Shown here: positions 4,747 to 10,320 of the stretch, piece after piece
How the letters are laid out: each line of letters starts with the position of its first letter
How positions within the stretch are numbered: the first letter of the stretch is position 1
DNA from: Chloroflexota bacterium
GTDB taxonomy: Bacteria; Chloroflexota; Anaerolineae; Anaerolineales; UBA4823
Direction: 5' to 3'
Length of the DNA: 10,320 nt
Assembly (NCBI GenBank): GCA_023395675.1
Contig: JAEWYL010000032.1
Location: 1 to 10,320 of the forward strand
Program-made: the position numbers and the translations under genes
Notes under the pieces: generated by a model
What the model saw: only the letters and a program-made list of their open reading frames with translations
Told to the model about the DNA's origin: nothing
Database searches by the model: none

Positions 4747-5451
4747 CTACTCCAGGCTCCCGGTGGCGATGGCCTTCTTCACCTCGCCGATGGCGCGCGT
4801 GATCTGGATCTCGCGCGGGCAGGCTTCGGTGCAGTTGAAGATGGTGTGGCAGCGGTAGACCCCGAACTGGTCGTTCAGGATCTCCAGCCGCTCGGCCGCC
4901 CCCCGGTCGCGGCTGTCGAAGATGAAGCGGTGGGCGGCGACGATGGCCGCCGGGCCCACGTAGCGGTCGTTGGCCCAGAACGAGGGGCAGGAAGTGGTGC
5001 AGGCCGCGCACAGGATGCACTTGGTGGTGTCGTCATAGCGCTCCCGGTCCTCGACGCTCTGCAGGCGCTCCTTCTCGGGCTCCGGCTCGTCGTTGATGAG
5101 GAAGGGCAGCACCGAGCGGTAGTGCTCGAAGAAGGGCTCCATATCCACGATCAGGTCCTTCAGCACCGGCATCCCGAGCAGCGGTTCCACGGTGAAGTTG
5201 TCCGTCCCCAGGTCCTTTACCAGCACTTTGCACGCCAGGTAGTTGCGCCCGTTGATGCGCATCGCATCCGAGCCGCACACCCCGTGGGCGCAGGAGCGGC
5301 GAAAAGAGAGCGTACCGTCGAAATTCCACTTGACATATTCCAGCAAGTCCAGAATGCGGTCGGTCGGCTCGGCCTCCAGCGTGTAGGTCTCGTAATGCGC
5401 TTTCTCATTCTTCTCTGGGTTGTAGCGAAATACCTTTAGGGTGACTTGCAT
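4747..5451 (-). CDS. sdhB: Succinate dehydrogenase iron-sulfur subunit SdhB
   Basis: 234 residues, normal for SdhB. It carries electrons from the flavin in SdhA to the quinone at the membrane anchor. The [2Fe-2S] ligands are C54, C59, D62 and C74 (SCAHGVCGSDAM...YLAC), with aspartate as the third ligand as in E. coli SdhB. The ferredoxin-like half has C145, C148 and C151 plus C211 for [4Fe-4S], and C155, C201 and C207 for [3Fe-4S] (CILCAACTTSCP and CHTIFNCTEACP). The pattern is complete and typical of succinate dehydrogenase, as opposed to fumarate reductase, although this distinction is inferred. It is the last gene of the operon. It is separated from sdhA by 191 bp, unusually far, with GAGGAAAA just before the start as a modest ribosome site. 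The high-GC strand composition matches its neighbours. Confidence 0.95.
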   Translation of the reverse strand: MQVTLKVFRYNPEKNEKAHYETYTLEAEPTDRILDLLEYVKWNFDGTLSFRRSCAHGVCGSDAMRINGRNYLACKVLVKDLGTDNFTVEPLLGMPVLKDLIVDMEPFFEHYRSVLPFLINDEPEPEKERLQSVEDRERYDDTTKCILCAACTTSCPSFWANDRYVGPAAIVAAHRFIFDSRDRGAAERLEILNDQFGVYRCHTIFNCTEACPREIQITRAIGEVKKAIATGSLE

Positions 5452-5585
5452 GGCGTTTTCCTCTATCTAGCGCCTTTCAAATGATGATAGTGTTGTTCTC
5501 TCGGGCGGAGCCGCAAACACAACCGGCAGCCCGCCGGATAGCTTCTGAACCTCCTGAATACGGGAGAAGGGTGATCTCGGATTGT

Positions 5586-5603
5586 TTTGGGCCGCGGCCC
5601 AAA
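5586..5603. repeat. Perfect 18-bp palindrome in the sdhA-sdhB gap
   Basis: TTTGGGCCGCGGCCCAAA. As RNA it can form a 7-bp stem with a CGCG loop. It lies 40 bp after the sdhA stop. On the minus strand it is followed by ACAATC, not a T-run, so it is a weak terminator candidate and could instead be a processing or stability element between sdhA and sdhB. The rest of the 5452-5642 gap shows no convincing gene. Confidence 0.5.
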
Positions 5604-5642
5604 GCAGCCCAAGACTCTCCCTGGGTTCTCCCGGACTCACGT

Positions 5643-7433
5643 TTAATAAGTCCTCTCTTTGGGCTGGTAGTGGGTAATCACCACCGGCTTGTAGCCGATC
5701 TCCAGCCGCCCGTCCCGGCACCACACCAGGCTGTGCTTCAGCCAGTTGGCGTCGTCGCGCTTGGAATAGTCCTCGCGGGCGTGCCCGCCGCGGCTCTCCG
5801 TCCGGTTCAGGGCTGCCAGAGCGGTCACCTCGGCCAGGTCCAGCAGGTTGCCCAGCTCCCACACGCCCAGCAGGTTGGTGTTGTAAAGGCGGCCCTGGTC
5901 GTCCACCTTGACCCGCCGGAAGCGCTCTTTCAGCTCGCGGATCTTCGCCAGCGCCTGGCTCATGCCGCTCTCGGTGCGATAAACGCCCACGTGGTCGAAC
6001 ATCACGGCCTTCATCTCCTCGGAGATCTTGGAGGCCGGCTCCGTGCCGGGGCTGTTCAGCAGGCTGCTGAGCTGCTGGCGGGCGTAATCGTCGGCGTCTG
6101 CGGGCAGCGGGGCGAAGCTCGCCCCCCGGGCAAACTCGGCTGCCTGCAGGCCCGACTGTTTGCCGAAGACGATCAGGTCCACCAGCGAGTTGGTGCCCAG
6201 GCGGTTGGCCCCGTGCACCGAGACGCAGGCCACCTCCCCCGCCGCGTACAGCCCGGGCAGCACCCGGTTGTTCTCGTCCACCACCACCTCGCCGTACATA
6301 TTGGTGGGGATGCCGCCCATGGCATAGTGGGCGGTCGGCTGCACGGGCATGGGCTGGGTGATCGGGTCCACCCCCAGGTAGGTGCGGCAGAAATCAACGA
6401 TATCCGGCAGCTTGGAGAGGATCTCCTGCCCGGTGACCGCGTAGGGCGAGCCGTCGGGCCGTAGGCGCTCGTCCTCCCGGGCGAAGCGGTTCACCGTCTC
6501 CGGGGTGACGTCCAGGTGCAGGTAGCGTTTTCCGCCGATGCCGCGTCCTTCCGCCATCTCCTGGTACATGGCCCGGCTGATCACGTCGCGCGAGGCCAGG
6601 TCCTTCACCCGGGGGGCGTAGCGCTCCATAAAACGCTCGCCCTGGTCGTTCAGCAGCACCCCGCCCTCGCCGCGCACGCCCTCGGTAATCAGGATGCCCA
6701 GCTTGGCGATGCCGGTGGGGTGGAACTGGAAGAACTCCATGTCCTCCGCCGGGATGCCCCGCCGCAGGGTGATCGCCACCCCGTCGCCGGAGTAGGCGTA
6801 GGCGTTCGAGGTCACCTCCCAGATGCGCCCGTGGCCGCCGGTGGCGAAGATCACCGCCTTGGCGTGGAACACGTGCAGCTCGCCGGTCGCCAGCTCCAGG
6901 GCGACCACGCCCGCCGCGGCCCCGTTGGAGATGATCAGGTCCAGCACGTGGTACTCGTCGAAGAAATTAACTTTATTTTTAATGCACTGCTGGTACAGGG
7001 TCTGGAGGATCATATGCCCGGTGCGGTCGGCGGCGTAGCAGGCCCGGCGCACCGGTTTGCCGGTCAGGTTGTTGGTGTGCCCGCCGAATGGGCGCTGGGC
7101 GATCCTGCCGTCCGGCGTGCGGGAGAAGGGCAGGCCCAGGTGCTCCAGCTCGTACACCGCTTTCACCGCCTCGGCGCACATAAACTCGATCGCGTCCTGG
7201 TCGCCCAGGTAATCGCTGCCCTTGACTGTATCGAAGGCGTGCCACTCAGGGTGGTCTTCCTCATAATTGCCCAGCGCCGCGCCGATCCCCCCCTGGGCTG
7301 CGCCGGTATGCGAGCGAGTGGGGTAAAGCTTGCTCAGCACCGCGGTATTCGCGCTGCGCGAGGCGTACAGGGCCGCCATTAATCCCGCTCCCCCGGCTCC
7401 GACGACGACAACCTCAAATTGATGTGTTTTCAT
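5643..7433 (-). CDS. sdhA: Succinate dehydrogenase flavoprotein subunit SdhA
   Basis: 596 residues, the usual length. It oxidises succinate to fumarate using covalently bound FAD. The N-terminal dinucleotide-binding motif is VVVGAGGAGLMA. H42 in TRSHTGAAQGG is the covalent FAD histidine. Substrate and catalytic residues by position against E. coli SdhA are H238 (FHPTG), T250/E251 (ITEGVRGEGG), R282 (LASRDVISRAM, proton shuttle), H369 (QPTAHYAMGG) and R411 (HGANRLGTNSLVD). All are present. The start ATG at 7433 has a good GGAGG (7453-7449), but 15 nt away, farther than usual. No alternative in-frame start lies between. The gene follows sdhD after 105 bp that contain a 9-bp hairpin. It acts in complex II at the inner face of the membrane. 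I see no sign of frameshift. Confidence 0.97.
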   Translation of the reverse strand: MKTHQFEVVVVGAGGAGLMAALYASRSANTAVLSKLYPTRSHTGAAQGGIGAALGNYEEDHPEWHAFDTVKGSDYLGDQDAIEFMCAEAVKAVYELEHLGLPFSRTPDGRIAQRPFGGHTNNLTGKPVRRACYAADRTGHMILQTLYQQCIKNKVNFFDEYHVLDLIISNGAAAGVVALELATGELHVFHAKAVIFATGGHGRIWEVTSNAYAYSGDGVAITLRRGIPAEDMEFFQFHPTGIAKLGILITEGVRGEGGVLLNDQGERFMERYAPRVKDLASRDVISRAMYQEMAEGRGIGGKRYLHLDVTPETVNRFAREDERLRPDGSPYAVTGQEILSKLPDIVDFCRTYLGVDPITQPMPVQPTAHYAMGGIPTNMYGEVVVDENNRVLPGLYAAGEVACVSVHGANRLGTNSLVDLIVFGKQSGLQAAEFARGASFAPLPADADDYARQQLSSLLNSPGTEPASKISEEMKAVMFDHVGVYRTESGMSQALAKIRELKERFRRVKVDDQGRLYNTNLLGVWELGNLLDLAEVTALAALNRTESRGGHAREDYSKRDDANWLKHSLVWCRDGRLEIGYKPVVITHYQPKERTY

Positions 7434-7494
7434 GGAGCGTTCTTCTGACCTCCTTATTCCTTTGTTTGCATCTTGTTCGCAATCCTGTCTGCTT

Positions 7495-7522
7495 GCTGGC
7501 AGGCGCTCCCAGCCCTGCCAGC
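7495..7522. repeat. Hairpin between sdhD and sdhA
   Basis: GCTGGCAGG (7495-7503) pairs perfectly with CCTGCCAGC (7514-7522) around a 10-nt loop. It lies directly after the sdhD stop. No T-run follows on the minus strand, so it fits an mRNA stabiliser or processing site that sets different amounts of anchor and catalytic subunits better than a full terminator (inference). Confidence 0.45.
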
Positions 7523-7538
7523 CGGAAGCGCCCGGAGT

Positions 7539-7940
7539 TCAGGCGGCCTGCGTGGTCACCCCACCGATGATCGCGATCCCGCCGATGAGCGAGATCACCA
7601 GCCAGGCGATGAGGAGCACCCAGGAAATCGTGCGGCGCGCCCCCTCGCCGCGAATATAGTCGTTCAGCACCTGCCGCAGCCCGTTCATCCCGTGGGCGAA
7701 GGCGAAAGCCAGCAGGGCGAAATCGAACGCCCGCCATCCGATGGAGGCCCAGCGCATGGCCACGTAATCCAGGTCAATGGCGTGCACCCCGACCAGCACG
7801 TCCTGGATGGCCACGTGGAGCCAGGCCAGGGGGATCAGCAGGATGCCGCTGTAGCGCATCCATTTCCAGGCGGTGATATCATAACCCTGCCGGACCCGCA
7901 CCTGCCGGCGTTCCGTTCTCGTTCCCTCAACTGCTGCCAT
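7539..7940 (-). CDS. sdhD: Succinate dehydrogenase membrane anchor subunit SdhD
   Basis: About 133 residues with three hydrophobic segments (roughly 31-53, 70-93 and 107-130 when counted from the upstream ATG). It anchors complex II and helps bind heme b and quinone. The segment HGMNGLRQVLNDY places a heme-ligand histidine 11 and 12 residues before D and Y, the same spacing as H71, D82 and Y83 of E. coli SdhD, where the tyrosine contacts ubiquinone. WLHVAIQD supplies another histidine. Two ATGs compete. The first, at 7946, is only 2 nt from GGAG (7952-7949), while the one at 7940 is 8 nt away, so I chose 7940 (start MAAVEG). The gap to the sdhC stop is 26 bp. Anchor subunits vary greatly, so the D rather than C name rests on the NDY motif and gene order. 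Confidence 0.87.
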   Translation of the reverse strand: MAAVEGTRTERRQVRVRQGYDITAWKWMRYSGILLIPLAWLHVAIQDVLVGVHAIDLDYVAMRWASIGWRAFDFALLAFAFAHGMNGLRQVLNDYIRGEGARRTISWVLLIAWLVISLIGGIAIIGGVTTQAA

Positions 7941-7966
7941 TTTCATAACTCCTTTCTACTGCGCCC

Positions 7967-8371
7967 CTACAGGTTGTGAGTGACGATGGCGCGGGCCATC
8001 AGGAATGCCGCCGGCAGCCAGAGCAGGACGGAGATGGCGATTGACCACACCGCCACTTTCGGTTGGATTTCGAGGGTCCACTTATCGGGGAAAAACAGGT
8101 CAAAGACGGCGATGCGGATGCCGTTCACTCCGTGATAGATCACACAGAAAACCAGAATAATTTCTCCCAACATCATGGGGGTCGAGCGGTACAGGGCGAT
8201 GGCGTGCTCGTACAAAGAGGGGAAGAAATAGACGGTGGATGTGTCCAGGATATGAATGGCGAGGAATAACAGGGTGCCCAGGCCCGTCAGCCGGTGCAGC
8301 AGAAAGGTGATCTGGCCCGTGCGCCCGCGGTATTTCGTCAGACCGGTGACGTTTGTGCGAACGAGATCCAT
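7967..8371 (-). CDS. sdhC: Succinate dehydrogenase cytochrome b subunit SdhC
   Basis: 134 residues with three membrane segments (about 22-45, 65-90 and 107-130). The N-terminal HRLTG (26-30), followed by a hydrophobic helix with H40, is the SdhC-type quinone-site region. H80 in YHGVNGIRI is the expected heme b axial ligand. With SdhD it forms the anchor that passes electrons to the quinone pool. It is the first gene of the operon, and the start has a strong AGGAGG five bases upstream. The region before it contains a TAAAAT box (8485-8480) but no good -35. Confidence 0.9.
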   Translation of the reverse strand: MDLVRTNVTGLTKYRGRTGQITFLLHRLTGLGTLLFLAIHILDTSTVYFFPSLYEHAIALYRSTPMMLGEIILVFCVIYHGVNGIRIAVFDLFFPDKWTLEIQPKVAVWSIAISVLLWLPAAFLMARAIVTHNL

Positions 8372-8479
8372 TCAAACCTCCTTTGGGTTTTTAATTATTA
8401 ATGGAGATGAACAGTGCAAAACGATCCCCCCTCTTTGCTTTTCGAACCTGCAGCCTGCAAGGTTCCGCCCCTTTTGTGT

Positions 8480-8485
8480 ATTTTA
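8480..8485 (-). promoter_or_regulatory. Tentative -10 box of the sdhCDAB operon
   Basis: TAAAAT on the minus strand, about 110 bp before sdhC. No -35 match lies at 16-18 bp. It is the best candidate in the 250-bp gap between icd and sdhC, but weak. Confidence 0.3.
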
Positions 8486-8545
8486 CTACAATTCATATCG
8501 CATGGGCGTCCTGCCCGCCCGGCACAGCTCTTAATTCTTAATATG

Positions 8546-8580
8546 GGTATTTCGGGTGGGCTCAGCCCACCCGAAATACC
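8546..8580 (-). terminator. Hairpin terminator after icd
   Basis: A perfect 15-bp stem, GGTATTTCGGGTGGG (8546-8560) with CCCACCCGAAATACC (8566-8580), loop CTCAG, 42 bp after the icd stop. On the minus strand the following sequence is CATATTAAG, with little T. The clean T-run (TGCATTTTTT) is on the plus-strand side, which has no gene. It should separate icd from sdhC, but the polarity is odd. Confidence 0.6.
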
Positions 8581-8622
8581 TGCATTTTTTACTTTACCCG
8601 TGCCGCTCCGCCTGAATAAGCC

Positions 8623-9924
8623 TCAATCCATATGGCGGATGACCGCCTCCCCGAACTCGGAGGTCTTCAGCAGGGTGGCCCCTTCCATCAGGCGGTGGAA
8701 ATCGTAGGTCACGGTCCGGGCCTGGATGGCGCCCTCCATGCCCTTGATCACCAGTTCGGCGGCTTCGTTCCAGCCCATGTAGTTGAGCATCATCTCGCCC
8801 GAGAGGATCACCGAGCCGGGGTTGACCATATCCTTGTCGGCATATTTCGGCGCGGTGCCGTGGGTGGCCTCGAACACGGCATGCCCGGTGTCGTAGTTGA
8901 TATTCCCGCCGGGGGCGATGCCGATGCCGCCCACCTGAGCAGCCAGCGCGTCCGAGAGGTAATCCCCGTTCAGGTTCATGGTGGCGAGCACGTCGAACTC
9001 TCTGGCGCGGGTGATGGTCTGCTGGAAGACGATATCGGCGATCACGTCCTTGATCAGCAGCCGCCCTTCCTGGAGCGCCGCCTCCTGCTCGGCGTTCGCC
9101 GCCGCCTCACCCGCCTCGGTGCGCGTGTCCTCCCAGCGCGCCCAGGTGTACACCCGGTCGCCGAACTCGCGCTCCGCCAGCTCGTAGCCCCAGTTGCGGA
9201 AGGCGCCCTCGGTGTATTTCATGATATTGCCCTTGTGCACCAGGGTCAGGCTGCGGCGCCCGTTCGCCAGCGCCCAGCGGATGGCCGCCCGCACCAGGCG
9301 CTCCGTCCCTTCTTGCGAGACCGGCTTCAGACCCAGCCCGGAGCTGTCCGGGAAGCGGATGCGGGCGTACTCCTTGGGGAACTGGCTCTGCAGGAGCTCT
9401 TTGAAGCGGCGGTTATCCTCGCTGCCGTGCTCAAACTCGATCCCGGTGTAGATGTCCTCCGTATTCTCCCGGAAAACCACCATGTCCACGTATTCCGGGT
9501 GCTTCACCGGGGAGGGCACCCCGGCGAAATAGCGCACCGGGCGCTGGCAGACGAACAGGTCCAGGGTCTTGCGCAGGGCCACGTTCAGCGAGCGGATCCC
9601 CCCGCCAATGGGGGTGGTCAGCGGGCCTTTGATCCCCACCAGAAACTCCTGGAAGGCCTCGACCGTCTCATCCGGCAGCCAGGAGCCGAAGTTGTTATAG
9701 GCCTTTTCGCCGGCGTACACTTCCATCCAATGGATCTGCCGCTTGCCGCCGTAAGCCTTCTCCACCGCAGCGTCCAGCACCCTCACCGATGCCTTCCAGA
9801 TATCCCGTCCGGTGCCGTCGCCCTCGATAAAGGGCAGGATCGGCCGGTCCGGGACCTGCAGCTCCCCGTTTTCAATGCAAATTTTCTCCCCGCCTTTGGG
9901 GACCTGGATATGTTGATAGGCCAT
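8623..9924 (-). CDS. icd: NADP-dependent isocitrate dehydrogenase
   Basis: 433 residues of the homodimeric E. coli-type enzyme, slightly longer than the usual ~416. It converts isocitrate to 2-oxoglutarate and CO2. GGGIRSLNVALRK (107-119) holds the substrate serine S112 and R118; further substrate arginines are R128 and R152, and the catalytic lysine is K231. The C-terminal NADP determinants equivalent to E. coli K344, Y345, V351, Y391 and R395 are all present as K360, Y361, V367, Y407 and R411, so NADP is predicted over NAD. The S112 site is the one phosphorylated by AceK in enterics; no aceK is in view. The start has AAGGAG seven bases before ATG. It lies upstream of sdhCDAB on the same strand but is separated by a hairpin and probably transcribed alone. 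Confidence 0.96.
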   Translation of the reverse strand: MAYQHIQVPKGGEKICIENGELQVPDRPILPFIEGDGTGRDIWKASVRVLDAAVEKAYGGKRQIHWMEVYAGEKAYNNFGSWLPDETVEAFQEFLVGIKGPLTTPIGGGIRSLNVALRKTLDLFVCQRPVRYFAGVPSPVKHPEYVDMVVFRENTEDIYTGIEFEHGSEDNRRFKELLQSQFPKEYARIRFPDSSGLGLKPVSQEGTERLVRAAIRWALANGRRSLTLVHKGNIMKYTEGAFRNWGYELAEREFGDRVYTWARWEDTRTEAGEAAANAEQEAALQEGRLLIKDVIADIVFQQTITRAREFDVLATMNLNGDYLSDALAAQVGGIGIAPGGNINYDTGHAVFEATHGTAPKYADKDMVNPGSVILSGEMMLNYMGWNEAAELVIKGMEGAIQARTVTYDFHRLMEGATLLKTSEFGEAVIRHMD

Positions 9925-10037
9925 GGCTGTTCTCCTTGGGATTAATTTGATGTCAATTTAGATTTCCGCCCCTATGCGTGACCCGGGTGCGCGCCGTCTC
10001 GCCGTAGCCCTGCGCGGCCCTGTTCCCCGCTGCCTGC

Positions 10038-10057
10038 GGCGCAGCCGCGCCTGCGCC
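10038..10057. promoter_or_regulatory. Hairpin in the long icd leader
   Basis: GGCGCAG (10038-10044) pairs with CTGCGCC (10051-10057) around 6 nt. If icd starts from the TATAAT at 10116, this stem is inside a leader of about 180 nt. On the minus strand a TTTTTT run precedes it, so it is not a terminator in that direction. The rest of the leader (9925-10037) is GC-rich with no clear element. Confidence 0.35.
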
Positions 10058-10110
10058 GGTTAAAAAACGCTTGAAATTTGCTGATTTTGGACGGCCCCTT
10101 ACTTAAGGGA

Positions 10111-10116
10111 ATTATA
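10111..10116 (-). promoter_or_regulatory. Putative -10 box of icd
   Basis: TATAAT on the minus strand, followed at once by CCCTTA-AG-TAAGGG (10109-10096), which would sit at the start of the transcript. The -35 is poor. Confidence 0.45.
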
Positions 10117-10206
10117 CTCGTAGTTTTCTCATTCACAGCAGCCGGATTGCCAGGCCGGCCGCCTGTTCAACTCTGGAGATACCGGTCCGCCAACCGGGCA
10201 AAGTTT

Positions 10207-10320
10207 TACTGCAAATACTCAATCAGGGTCGCCATAAGGTTCTCTTCAGGTTTTCGTAGATGCGTTTCATCTTCGCCTAAAATCCGGAATTGCCCGGGTG
10301 TTTTTGGGGGGGCCGCCGGG
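10207..10320 (-). CDS. Possible C-terminal end of an unidentified gene cut by the right edge
   Basis: A TAA at 10209-10207 closes a minus-strand frame whose last codons read RKPEENLMATLIEYLQ, an amphipathic, protein-like tail. I cannot be sure that the frame stays open to the window edge, because it depends on single bases near 10260 and a G-run close to the end. The family is not recognised. No clear terminator separates it from the icd promoter, only weak GC-rich stems at 10148-10200. Confidence 0.25.

Noticed and set aside
5467..5862. 131-codon minus-strand frame between sdhA and sdhB
   Set aside because: Most of it overlaps sdhA in another frame, and it shows no recognisable domain.
8632..9945. 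437-codon plus-strand open frame antisense to icd
   Set aside because: Same shadow effect. The minus strand encodes a complete isocitrate dehydrogenase with all active-site residues.
9951..9956. Perfect TTGACA on the minus strand near the icd start
   Set aside because: At 17 bp downstream the sequence is AGAACA inside the ribosome-site region, so no -10 box goes with it.

Overview
The window comes from a GC-rich bacterium. The most likely source is Chloroflexota, Anaerolineae-like. This is inferred from the gene set, the codon use and the intergenic GGGCACGGC/GCCGTGCCC hairpin repeats, not from a marker gene. All protein genes except mobA lie on the minus strand.

Layout from left to right. 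(1) 1-963, minus: amrS, a radical SAM enzyme cut by the left edge. (2) 1063-1671, plus: mobA, molybdenum cofactor guanylyltransferase, apparently with a leaderless mRNA. (3) 1672-2009: a convergent gap filled by three GGGCACGGC...GCCGTGCCC inverted-repeat units, two of which are 57-bp near-identical direct copies. (4) 2010-3272, minus: a PLP enzyme of the cysteine-desulfurase-like class whose catalytic cysteine position appears to be tyrosine. (5) 3273-4746: a 1.5-kb stretch with no protein gene, but the richest part of the window. It holds three minus-strand promoter-hairpin modules, then a tRNA-Arg(CCU) gene (3927-4316) split after its anticodon by a 317-nt group I intron. Beyond the tRNA lie its promoter, a large imperfect inverted repeat and the terminator of the sdh operon. 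(6) 4747-8371, minus: sdhC-sdhD-sdhA-sdhB, a complete succinate dehydrogenase (complex II). (7) 8623-9924, minus: icd, NADP-type isocitrate dehydrogenase, with a long leader and its own promoter. (8) 9925-10320: the icd leader and possibly the last codons of another minus-strand gene.

icd and sdhCDAB form a small TCA-cycle block feeding electrons from succinate into a membrane quinone pool. mobA and amrS are unlinked housekeeping genes.

Two observations stand out. The first is an Azoarcus-type (IC3-like) group I intron in tRNA-Arg(CCU), with recognisable P1, P2, P3, P4, P7, P8 and P9 elements. The second is the set of three modules at 3455-3884. Each has a sigma70-type -10 box, exactly 6 nt, a perfect 16-17 bp hairpin with an invariant C-rich loop but a different lower stem, and then a short T-tract plus AA. 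They look like a family of very short RNAs with an identical presented loop, and I recognise no described system with this design.
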